Below, one piece after another: positions 12,501 through 23,866 of a stretch of DNA of 64,000 nucleotides; positions within the stretch are counted from its first letter, which is position 1; each line of letters starts with the position of its first letter. The notes under the pieces are model-generated. The model was given only the letters and a program-made list of their open reading frames with translations, was not told the origin of the DNA and did not search any database. Made by a program: the position numbers and the translations under genes. The stretch covers positions 14,385,918-14,449,917 of the forward strand of contig BROE01000020.1 of the NCBI GenBank assembly GCA_036571765.1, in the 5' to 3' direction. Source of the stretch: Plecoglossus altivelis (Eukaryota > Chordata > Actinopteri > Osmeriformes > Plecoglossidae).

Positions 12501-15500
12501 ATTTAGAGCACTTACGAATTTAGATCCTTGTTCTTCCACACTCTGGATGCAAGCTGCCACATGATTCCAGAATCCAAGATCAGGTTGTGGATGAGGCCTT
12601 GATCACCTAAAATCACACACAGCATTGAAAACAAAATGGCTTAGAGTTCTGTCAGCATGTTTACATCCACTCTTGGTGCGATTGGATGCATGTCATCAGT
12701 GAAATTGATGATTAAGTAGCACACATCCATCTGCTTCAAGTACACAGAAACAGATGGACTCACAGTCTTCAGACTCCAGAGTGATCTCTACCATGAGAGA
12801 CACAAAGTTCTCCAAAAACTGTGTGTTGTTGTTAGAGATATGCAGGCGCTTGCAGTATTCTCTGGCGGAAAGATAAAATAAATATTGATTTGTTAGTATA
12901 TTGCAGTCACACACACACACACACAGCACACACATACACACATCCATGCCCATATTACCTAGGAGCCAGGAAAACATGCCCCCCCTCTTCAAAGGAGCTG
13001 GGCAGCAGTGATTGTAGATCTATAGGAGTGGGAGAAGTATCAGAGCATTACTTCGTTTGGCAGTGTCGAGGAGGGAGATAAGAGTGAGCTTTAACAGACA
13101 GATACTCACACTTAAGCTGAAGCATCACATCACTCAAGTCTGCCTGGATGAAGTATTCGTTGTAGGGGGGCAGTACTAAACCCAGGCTGCAGAGGGATGG
13201 ATGTCACACGCAGTTAATAGAAGGAAACAGAAGCAGTCTCTTAAAAATGGCTAAAAATGTAACTTCCATTAGCATACTCTGAAACAATAATTCTCTGTCA
13301 ATGACATACTCCCATAATGTCACCTGTAATCGGTGCCATTGATTGGTGTCCAAGTGTAAGTTCGAAATGCTTCATCAATATATTGCTGCAATGGAGGAAA
13401 AAAATAAATCACAATGCGTCTTCATCTTGAATGATTGAAGGAGTCACGCAGACACAAACAGACGATGACATAGTCATACCTCATCCATGGATTTGATGAG
13501 CGTCTTTATCTGGGTTTCACCAGGCCTTCCATCAATCATTTGCCGACGGATCTGGAGAGAAAACACATAGTACAATGTAGTAACTCTTCACCACGTGGTA
13601 CCTGTACATCCAGTATATCAGCTGGATCTGCACACAGCAGGTGACAGCAGAAGAGATCCTTCCAGAACCTCAGATCTCTCCACATCCATCCTCACCTCCA
13701 CACATCCATCCTCACCTCCACACATTCACCCTCACCTCCACACATTCATCCTCACCTCCACACATCCATCCTCACCTCCAAACATCCATCCTCACCTCCA
13801 CACATCCATCCTCACCTCCACACATCCATCCTCACCTCCACACATCCATCCTCAACTTCACACATCCATCCTCAACTTCACACATCCATCCTCACCTCCA
13901 CACATCCATCCTCACCTCCTGTTTGCTGCTGTCCTCCACCTCTGCATCCAGGAAGTCAAGTGTTACAGGCTCTGGGAGATCCACAAGCTTGGAAATGTTG
14001 TATAGGTTAAAAAATACATTACAAAAAGTACAAAACAAAGTTACACAAAGATGATCCTGAGTTAATCAATGAAATGCTCTATTAAAATATAATGGAACAA
14101 TGTGACTATTACTGTAAATGTGCTTTGTACAGCACATTGTTTACAGTCCTTCTCTGTTGATAATTTGAACATTTGGTTCTATCAAAGGCAAAATCACCTT
14201 TTGGTGAAGGTTGGGGTGCAGAAGAAGGTATCCATTTGGATCAATAGCAAATATATATCCATTTGCTCCAAGCTGAGGATGAAAGGGAAACAGAACATGT
14301 TTGCGTCTGTAAAACTACTGAGCAGACTGTGAGGAGGTAAAAGATAGAGATCTGCATTTACATTGTATCGCGGTGTCAGCCTCTTTATTTCATCCAGATG
14401 TACATCCACTCCCATTACTCCTAATATGAGTTGATTCTGGGGGACAATAGCATATCGTTGTTCGTTATATTATTGATTTAACAAATCACCACAAATGTAC
14501 ACTGGAAAATAACAGGGGAATACAAATGTTATTTTTAAAGTGTACCTGTGAGTTTCCTTCCACCGTGAGATTAAATACAGGCATAGTCCCAGTCACAACA
14601 AGCCCCAGACCCTAAAAAGGACCAACCTTGTCTTTACTGAGAGAAGCCAGATAAACTAAAAAGATACAGGCATTAATTATAGGAAATGAAAGATAACTCA
14701 ATGTAATATCTATTAATTTGAGTTCCCATTAGTAGATGAAGCGAACATAGCTAACATCTCATTGAGTTGGTCTCACCAATGCATCTTGATAGACATTGGT
14801 CCACTGAACTTGCTTGGCAACGCTCCCTGCCAGGACCATAGGGCGACCCAACACGTCCAGATACTCCTGAAGACACACAGGGATGTAAAAAAACCCATCT
14901 CATAGAACCATACAGTCAAGCTTACAACTAGCTGCTTCATTAAATGTTTCCATTAGAAAAACAACTCCAGAAATCAGAATCACAAGGAGGACAAGGGAGT
15001 GTGACTAGGGATCAGCTGTGAGAAAGGCACTAGACAAACCCACCTGGGTGTTAATCCTTATGGCACAGATGGAGCGGATCTCAAAATAGTAACCTAGCAT
15101 GCGAGAGAGCGAGAGAGCGAGAGAGCGAGAGAGCGAGAGAGCGAGAGAGAGAGAGAGAGAGAGAGCAAAGAAGAGAGAGAGTGCAAAGAAGAGAGAGAGA
15201 GAGGGAGAGTGAGAGAAGAAGAGAGTGAGACAGGAAAAGGGAGAGGAACACCACATATTTATGGCTGTTACTATAAAAGAAATGCCAGCGTTAAATGCTA
15301 CAGTACTAAGTAAGAACTTAGAATCAAGGGAGCTATAATGCAAGGATTTTTTTAAGAGGAGGCATCTTCTAAATCTGTTTAGATTAACGACCCTCTACAA
15401 ACGCCCACTTACCTTTATTGGCACAGGCAATCCACTGCAAGGGGGTGACATCATAGTTGTGTTGTCCCACCGAGAATGTGAACACTCGTACCTTGAGTGA

Positions 15501-18500
15501 AAGACATGTTGAACCACGAATGAATGTTAATGCAGATAGTGATCAGAATGAGCAGAGAAGGTTGAAGAAATGAGGTAATAAACATGTATGATAAATAAAG
15601 AGATGACTGTATTTTGGGGGAGAAACCAACCGTTCTGTTGGGCCTGTTGTACTGCTCAAAGATATCTTGAGCTCGATCCTCCCCACCATCAGTAAACAAC
15701 ATAATTATTTTGTTGCAGTTGGCTCTTGGAACATTAGTCTTCTGATGAATATATAAACAATAAATAAACAGAATAGAAAAAAAGTGTTACAAAGCACTTC
15801 ATAGATCGATAAGTACTTATTATTATTATCGTTATTTTATTCAATAAGACCAGCTAAATAAAATCAATCAATAAATCAATAAAGGTCTTTTGACAATGTA
15901 GAGAATTTAGTTACTTACGTTTAAAAGCTGGTGGAAGGCAAAGTGAAAGCCAGACTTGTAGTCTGTAGTGCCTTTAGCTTGCATTTGCTGCACTGCCTCT
16001 TTGAAGATCTTCTTATTTCGGACATTGGCCTGAACCAGGTGTGTGAAGCAAGGGACCACAGCTTCTGCCTTCTCATTAAACTGAAACCCACAAAAAGAGA
16101 AGGGGAAAAATTCAATATATCCATCCGCAATTGGAATATTAATGATATGGATATATGGATGAATATATCTGTGGAATTGTTGACAAACGTGAAGAGAACT
16201 GTAATTCAATACAAACTCACCCTGGCAACATTGACATAGTCATCATCAGACAAGGTGTCCAGCATCTCCATAACTGATGCCTTTATGAGCTTTAGAGTAA
16301 GTCCACTCACGCTTCCACTCCTAGTGGATATAGAATGAGATCAGCACAAGTGTTGACCATGTGAAGCACAACACTTTTCCATGCCCACCAGAAAACATTC
16401 TGAGGAATACTCACACATCCACAAGGATAACCATGTCTTTAGGTGATGACGCCCCCTGGATATACCTGGTACACACAGTAGATCATTTTCAGATAATCAT
16501 CTTTGTCATATTTAAATTTGTTGTTTAATTTAAACTTAAGCGGATACAAAAAAAATTCATACCAGGGTCTTCGCCTGACATCATATAGGTCAATCTTATC
16601 AGGAGCTCTCCAAGGTGTGGCTGTAGAATCAGGCATTGAGACGTTTCATTTAGATCATCTTATTTTCCCAGGAATGTGCCTGATGTGTGTTGAGGCTCTG
16701 CTGACAGGTGGGCACCTACCTGGGTAGTAACGGGTCACTCCAGTTGCACTCCCAAACGCTTGCCACAGAAGCGAGGGATCCTCTCTACTGTTCTCAATGA
16801 ACACCTTTTCTAACGCCTGAGTCCAGTTCAGCTCATTCAGTATGACTGGAGCTGAAAGAGACACACACTTAACTCCACAACAGACAAATGTGGACGTATG
16901 TGTTTTCTCAGGAGAAAGTTGTAAGCAAACACTTTCTAATATTTGTGCGTACCTCCTTTGTAAATGTCTGTAGGGATCTGAACAGCTGTGCTAGAATAAT
17001 TCACATTGTTTTTGAAATAGGGGTCATATACAAACTCCAACTTTCGGTGGTAGGGATTTTTAGGTTCCCCTTCACCATCCTGTAAGGAATACTTCACAGA
17101 TGGACAAAACAGAAAGACATGAGTAAGCAAACACACACAAGAACACAAATACACACAAACAGAGACATCTGATTATGCAAAAAAATATCAACAGTGTGAA
17201 TGGAAGGTTCTTAATACATCAGCAAAAACAATCCAAACAGATCACCAAATTTATGAACAAACAGCACAGACTCACATAATCCAACTCTGCCTTTGAGTCA
17301 TAATACTTCATATCCCATTCCTGAAAAAAAGGTCCAAAACAGACAGAAAAAGAATTGTTAATCCGTATCAGTAGTTGCAGTTTTTACCACAACTAAAACA
17401 GCCACACACATTTTCGCGCATCAAGTCCTCTGATAAGTGTAACTAAACATTTTTTTCTGAGAACATTCCCTGTGATGTGTGGTTAAATGACAGTGTGTGG
17501 TTAATGACGTTGTTATTTCTACTGTGGTTGTGTGGTGTTACTTCTTGACCTCACAAATGTAACTTTAGAACAAAGTTTCCCTCAAACGGATCTTGATTTC
17601 GAGTCCTGGTTTGCACCTCACAGTTCATTAATCTTGACAACGTTGAAAACAATCAAATAAAGGACTAGTGCAAAAGGAGAATGTTTATCCCAGTCATTTA
17701 CTCAGCCAAATACAGGGACTGTTATGCTGTGGTGATGCTCATAACAAGAGTCACTGCCCTGAGGAAAGATGAGGTCACGTGAGCGAATGTGGTTGAGTCC
17801 ATAGATCCAGCCCTGCATCAGTGGGCTAATGGGCCAAACCACGTGGAAAAGTGGAATGCCAATGTGTGTCGGGCTCAACAGAGCCCCCTGGCTGGGCTCA
17901 CTCAGGCTGCTGCATCAGCCAGTATAACGCCGAGGGAAACAGCTCATCCTCTATCTTTGCCTAACCCATCATCTCAGGACCTCACATTATGATTGATTCT
18001 GTTTAAGGATGACGGATAGTGAAATGATTGATTTATACAGTTGTTAACATTTTATAAATGATTATTTATGACTTATTCCACTACTTGAACTTTGAACTAT
18101 CTCCATTCACTGAGGATTGCTGAGTAGGATGCTGTCTGGCTACTCCAGTGTGTTCTGTTGGGTTTCACCTTGCTGTCCTGCCATGGATGCTCCCTCTGAA
18201 GACGCTCTGCTTCTCTTGCCAGCTTCTGCAAATCAAATACGTTCAAGTTAGAGAAGAATGTGTGTTCAAAAGTCCTCTATTAATACTGCACGCAGGATGA
18301 CATGACGTAATATGGTCACTGCAGACAAAAAAAAGCTTTGAATTGGTTCTAAATCTGGAGCAAAGACATCACATTTTTCAATAAAGTAAATGAAATGTAA
18401 CTGTCACTGAGATTCTATTATGGGCTCCTAAAAGATACTTTATTTGTTTTCTCAAATGATTGTCTCTTTCTGGTGAAGGTAAGAATGTAGTGACGTACAT

Positions 18501-21500
18501 CAAGAGCTTCCCTCTTCTTGGTCAGCAGCTTCTCTATATCTGAGGCCACCTTCTCCACGATCTCTCGGGGTGAATTCTTCACCAGGCTGAACTGCCTTCT
18601 TTTCTCATTGTAGATCTGGAAAGGCATTTGAAAACTCAATCTTACAGAACTGGGTAGTTGTGCTTTATTGTCATTCCGCTACATGCGGGTGCATACAGTG
18701 GAACGAAATGTCGTGCCTCACAGAGCCACGGTGCTACAACATTTATGGTTACTTTAACTTCCACGTAAATTCATAGCAATGCGTATTGTATCAAATTCGA
18801 GGTTTGGCTTTCCAAGGCTGAGTGGATGTTAACATTGATCTCGTTTTGGTAACACAGCCGCCCCCTGCCTCTTTACAACTTCCACTTAACCTTTCACCCC
18901 TCTTCCATACAGTGCCTGACTTACACTTCTGTATAATCTTTACCAGTAACACTTAACACCATTCAATTAAATCGCAATTCTAAGTACATATATAGTTGTT
19001 ACAATATGTATTGTTATGCTGTGACCTGGCAGTTAATGTAACCTTCATGTCTAATGTTGCCCAAAAGTCACAGTTGCATTGGTCATTTATGGCTCAAAAT
19101 GTATTTCCAGCAGGTATATGAATTAATCTTGAGTCATGCAATATCTTCAAACTCTTTTGAAATCACATTCCTGTAAAAACAATGAATAACTAGAGAGGGT
19201 ACAAGTTCTGTGGAAATTATAAGGAGTGCTTGCTGCTTGCGTTTATGAAGTCGATGGGACAATCTCCATATTAGACCCAGCCTATTCCAGACACTGGCTA
19301 GAATTATGGATGAATGACCAAATGAACAGAGAACTACATGGCTCGCATATAGGCATTAGTACAGGCTGCCGGACCATCTGCTCTACACACAGGACACGAG
19401 CCATGGCCATCAGTCATTACTCAAACAGCCAGGGATATGCTCCCACGCTTCTCTCACACAGCGGGAGGAGTAACAGCCAAACTAGCCTTGTGGCTAACTG
19501 AAAAGCTAGGTTTTGATTTTTGACAAGTGGATTATGACAGGCTCTACCTTCATTCACTCTCTGACAGCAGGAAGGAGAAACCAGATCAAAGTACAGAGGA
19601 CACAGGAACACAGCTAAAACCATCTTGCACTGAGTACATTTATAAAGGGACAGGAGAATGCCCTTACCGACTTCAGCTGCTGAGCTCCACTGATGTGCTG
19701 GAAGACTCTGTCAATCTCCTGTTCGATACGCCTGGCCCAGTGCATTATCCTGGAGACAATACAAAACTTGGTTTAGGTTGGCAATGAAAGTTAACGACTA
19801 GTTCATCAAAAAAGAATAAAAGGTAAATGCCTGCATGCTCTATCAAGAAAACGGTTCTAGTTACGCCTTTGATTTGGCAATAGTACTTGCAAAGTATGAC
19901 TGAAACAAGATAATTTGATGCTTCATAATATAATATAATGCTTCATAACATTCAAAGTAAACCATTTACACTTGGGTTGGCTGGGTAGCATAATGTACTG
20001 TTACGTACACAATTACAGCTGAAGACCACTAAGTCAATTGAAAAACAACACTGCTATTTGAGTGAGTAAACCTATTGTCCTGTCATTGAAATACGATTCA
20101 GGGACAGTAATGTAGCGTAATAGAAGGCAAACAAACAATCTGAAACGATTGCATAATATGATATGCTGTAATTGAGAGTGATAAGAGCATGTAAATGACA
20201 GCGCATGACTAAAGAGTCTTTATTACATGACTGCTGCCCACAGAGTAGTCCTAAACGGCATGACTCAGAGCAGCTCAAGTACAATCCTTGGTTTTCTGAG
20301 TGTGTTCCATTTCCTCTGCTCCAAGGCCCGGTGGGACATTTGAGAACCCTGTATTGCAGACGAGTGATGGAACTGAATCTCGTCTTTCTTACTCTGTGTT
20401 ACCTGCCATATACACACCCCTGGGACAAGGAAGGAAGTAACACTACATGCTGTGACCCATATTCACTTAGAGATGTGGGAAGGAGGGAAATGATGGAACA
20501 GGAATGGAGTGGGAGAGAGAGAGACAGAGGGAGATCGAGAGAGGGAGGGGCGTGAGAGAGGGCGGGAGTGGGTGAAAGCCATGGAAGGGAGAGTTAGAGG
20601 GCTGAAAGAAGAAGAGAGGGAATAAATCCTGACTGCTGCAGTATTAATTCTTAATTGGCAGAAGCTGCTGTTCTTCAATGTGGTGATTCCACTACATTTA
20701 GCTCACATAAAGAGACTCAAAGCAGAGGGAGGGGTGTTGTTTTAAGGCACTCAGCAGGAAAGCAGGAGAGGAGCATTAGGCTACTGTTCTAGCAATTCAT
20801 CACACAATGAACGCCTCATGTACACCCACTATATATTCACACACACACACTCATGGACACACACTTCCCTGCTTCATACACAGCATTGACTGCCCCAGTA
20901 ACTGCAGCTGTGATTGGCCGGAATTTCCTCACACAGTCCTAAAGATCTCTGTTCCATCTGGCGGCTCTTCTTACCGATGCTGCCTGACTACGATGCCTGG
21001 AGACAGACCCGTATAGCGGTTGTCATGTGCCAGCTGTTCTTATGAGTGATGTTTTACAGGGGGAAAAGGGAGAGCCGAGCAGGGGATAATTAAAAGTAGA
21101 AACGCAGATTCCACTGCAGGCCGATTGGACCTAGGGTTAACTTGAATCCAAACCCATTTTCTACTGTATAAAATAGATCAGCTCCTGTTAATCCTTGCGG
21201 TTGTTTCATTCCGTAACCTAAAGTTTTCAATGCAGAATTTCAAACATAAAACCAATATGGCTTTAACTTAATTTTCTACATTAATGACGTTAACGTTATC
21301 CAAATCACAAATAAACAATTTGTTACATAACATTTTTTTACTGATCCCACTGAGAAATGGTCTCCAACACCACCAAGATCAGGGAGAAAGTTAACTAGGC
21401 TACTAAATCTATTTTCAGCAATGAATTTGAGGTTTTATGGTGAGCAAGGTTAGCTATATATGAATTCCCCACAAAGAATTGCTCAAAGAATTTGTCTACT

Positions 21501-22031
21501 GCAAATAGAGTTATGCAGGGATACATATCCCCTAGTGTTTCGTTTCGAATAATGAAAACCTTGTATCAATTAATCGCAAATATATCAATTGTGTGGGTCA
21601 CGGCAAAGTCTGAATCATCATTATTTTTGAATCATGCACATAATATATCAGCCTAACTGTAATTTAATTTATGGTATTATGTTAACAAACGGTAACAACC
21701 TAAAAAAAAACAGATTTGCATTTGGGTTTAGGAGCCTAATGCAGGTCTTATACAATGATAATGCATCCAAAGGCAACCAACCAGGGTGTCCTACATCCCC
21801 AATACTTTGAGAGGAATTGGTTTATGATCACATTTATATTAAGCCGCCTACACTTGACAATAGACAATTGTATACATTTAGTTTTCTATCGCTTTGACGA
21901 TATTTAGCTACTTACGTGTATTGCTGCGGGAATGTGAGACCCTGCGCTCCAGGCCACGGTGCATTGAATATCAAGATAATCTGGAAAGATACGGAGCAGA
22001 CGATGCTGCAAGACTGTATGCCTATCGCCAT
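9559..22031 (-). CDS. cacna2d2: Voltage-gated calcium channel auxiliary subunit alpha2delta-2
   Basis: Extracellular, membrane-anchored subunit that raises surface density of CaV1/CaV2 channels. 38 coding exons give 1,091 aa. Exons 5' to 3': 21916-22031, 19668-19749, 18499-18615, 18169-18225, 17276-17320, 16953-17079, 16720-16851, 16563-16620, 16415-16465, 16221-16320, 15919-16080, 15631-15738, 15413-15491, 15044-15093, 14777-14866, 14546-14611, 14362-14436, 14198-14272, 13916-13987, 13480-13551, 13324-13385, 13110-13186, 12959-13019, 12764-12861, 12516-12606, 12172-12234, 11957-12060, 11754-11852, 11565-11656, 11398-11445, 11146-11217, 10852-11004, 10676-10728, 10330-10385, 10124-10247, 9928-10037, 9741-9823, 9559-9654. 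Visible: hydrophobic signal peptide; VGCC N-terminal region with VQIPTDIYKGG; VWA domain with intact MIDAS motif DVSGS near residue 260; Cache-like region (RLTPRYN, GYIFAIDPNGYLLLHPN); Cys-rich C-terminus (DCGNCSR, RYRKGPATCFDYN) and a hydrophobic GPI-type tail. alpha2delta-2 rather than -1 rests on FPQQYT, ALYNNS and KILASN, plus synteny with hyal2/tusc2. Donors of the exons ending at 15631 (GTTGGT) and 9928 (GTATCC) are weak. Confidence 0.96.
12908..12926. repeat. CA/TG microsatellite in cacna2d2 intron
   Basis: A (CA)n tract lies about 30-50 bases past the donor of the cacna2d2 exon at 12959-13019, so the pre-mRNA carries a UG repeat just downstream of that 5' splice site. Confidence 0.85.
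13681..13920. repeat. 20-bp minisatellite, 12 units, overlapping a splice donor
   Basis: Twelve head-to-tail 20-bp units (plus-strand consensus CACATCCATCCTCACCTCCA) run right up to and into the cacna2d2 exon at 13916-13987. Units 9 and 10 carry CTCAACTTCA instead of CTCACCTCCA; units 3, 4 and 6 have single changes. On the transcribed minus strand each unit reads GGAGGTGAGGATGG, the same as the real exon end GAG and intron start GTGAGG. Confidence 0.97.
15098..15235. repeat. GA-rich microsatellite at a cacna2d2 acceptor
   Basis: (GAGAGC)n passing into (GA)n and impure AGAGAGAA runs. It starts five bases from the acceptor of the exon at 15044-15093, so on the minus strand it is a long CT/CTCTCG tract in the polypyrimidine position. 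Confidence 0.95.
18655..18745. repeat. Possible decayed interspersed repeat fragment
   Basis: Text containing TTTATTGTCATTCCGC, then GTGGAACGAAATGTCGTGCC resembles a short element tail common in teleost genomes (TTTATTGTCATT ... ACAACGAAAT). It lies in a cacna2d2 intron. The assignment is from memory of the motif only; no terminal repeats or target duplication are visible. Confidence 0.3.
19750..21915 (-). other. cacna2d2: cacna2d2 intron 1
   Basis: The longest intron of the gene, between the signal-peptide exon and the second exon. It holds a purine-rich GAGA stretch near 20,500-20,620 and a short CA run near 20,835-20,850. I see no conserved coding exon in it. Confidence 0.8.
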
Positions 22032-22350
22032 TTTCCATTAAAAATCTCAGGAACGGGATTTCAATATGTGAATAAAGAGTTCACGATGCGATGAAGTCTT
22101 GTCAGGTTGCGATGCTCAGAAGCTTCTATTATTATGTTCCACTGATCATGTCGACGTTGAAAAATAATTTCATGGACTCTCAAAGGACCGCACTTGCTAC
22201 ATTGATGCAGCGGCGTTACTAGATACCGCAGTTGCTCGATTGCTCGCTCGCTCGCGCTGCCTCACTCGCCCACTATTTCAAACGTCTGATTAGTATCCTA
22301 TGGGTTGTCAAGGGATTCTACACGAGCTTCGGGTCAAGTCGTGCTTCCAA
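22032..22350 (-). promoter_or_regulatory. cacna2d2: cacna2d2 5' UTR and probable promoter
   Basis: Sequence upstream of the ATG at 22029-22031 includes a CG-rich run CTCGCTCGCTCGCGCTGCC near 22,240-22,260 in otherwise A/T-rich DNA, consistent with a CpG-containing start region. No TATA box can be assigned and the start site is inferred. Confidence 0.45.
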
Positions 22351-23866
22351 GGCTGCTGTCACTAATCACTGCTGATATCGCACAGTGAATTCCATTGTAT
22401 TGCTTTAAACTGACAACTTTATAAGTCTTGAAACCTCAAGATAAACCACTTTACAACACACCATAGAGTATGATGCATACGCCATAGTCAAATCAGTATC
22501 ATCAACCTATTAACAAGACAAGAGGTATTAAATTACTATATTTCACCTGTAGGCTCACTGCTTGTGGATTTTGATCTGGAATTTGAGTGTAATAAGACCC
22601 AAAACAGACAAGGATAACCAGACAGGCATCAACGAACAGAAGAGACTAAAAACTGAATAAAGAATAAAATGCAAAGGAGTGTTGCAACAAGTATAAGGTA
22701 GGTTTCTCTTCAAACATACTTTGAATCAATACTTTGAAACCATCATAACCACAACATTCAAAATATACCACTGTTATGCATCCTGAAGTTCAACCAGCAG
22801 TGCTGATGCTATTATTTTAGTCACTCACTTTGCAAATAGACTATGAAAGAACAGCTCCAGTTAGCTGTCTGCAGTCAAGAAGGCTTGGCATATAGGCCTT
22901 TCCCTGACAGCCCAGGAAGATAATCCTGCTGCTATGTCTTACTGGGTAGTCTAATCACTGACCACACAGTCCTTCTACTGCTCCCCCTCGGGAACAAGAT
23001 ACTGTGTTTAATAGGACACATTATAAGATAAAATCTACAGTATTATAATGTATTATGATTGCCTATTTATGTTGGTAGTCATCTTGTAAGGATATTCTAA
23101 TGGCATGCCACATCAAGAACCATAAACTTAGATTCAATGTATTTTAGATGCAACATGTAACCTCTAAAGGTAGAAATATACTTGTTTTGTAGGTGTATGC
23201 ACAGATGCGAAAGCTACACATGCAGCATTGCTCACATTCTTCACTGTGCTCTTTATGTCAACATGAATTTTCAAAAGTTATGTTCACCGGGAGGCAGGTC
23301 AGCGACCAAACATTTTGTGACTAAATATAGATATGAAGGTCACTGAAGCTCACATTTTGAATATAAACAAAGTCAGCTGATATGGTGGTCTACAAAGCCA
23401 CAAATGAATTCAATTAGTAAAATCTTTATATTGATTCACTGACTTTATTCAAATCAGTCAAATGAGTTCCAAGGAAGCATGAAAATGACTTCCCAAAATA
23501 AGACTTTGTTCATTAATGAATGTTACATGTCAATCATTTTATGATTCTTACGAGATTTCTAAAATAATACAGTAATGGTAATGTCCTCCGTTGAAGTAAA
23601 CATGATTTGCAACTCTACAGTTAGACAGACTTCTTTAGAAGGCTGTTACGATTTGGTGTAATGTCAAATAGATCCTGAGTTTGTTAGAGTAGTTACCTTT
23701 GTTATGCTGTCAAGTGGCTTACTGATGTTTCACAGTTCACTTATAGATCATATCTATGGATGTACTTCTATAATTCTTTGGTGAAGCATTGGATTTATTT
23801 AGTATCAGTTCATCAGTGAGAAAGGGTTGTACTGATGTGTGGCTTCAGATGTAAACAGATAAATCT
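22351..23866 (-). other. acy1 3' UTR and acy1-cacna2d2 intergenic DNA
   Basis: No coding frame is supported. Minus-strand AATAAA-type signals (TTTATT on the plus strand) occur near 23,443 and 23,793, so the acy1 transcript probably ends in the right half. The two genes are tandem on the same strand about 1.8 kb apart (stop of acy1 to ATG of cacna2d2). Confidence 0.5.

Noticed and set aside
13595..14054. Two long plus-strand frames rich in His/Pro/Ser (HPSSPP repeats)
   Set aside because: They are translations of the 20-bp minisatellite, which has no stops in these frames, antisense to cacna2d2.
20205..20555. 116-codon plus-strand frame
   Set aside because: Lies antisense in cacna2d2 intron 1 and runs into a GA-rich low-complexity tract; no family resemblance.
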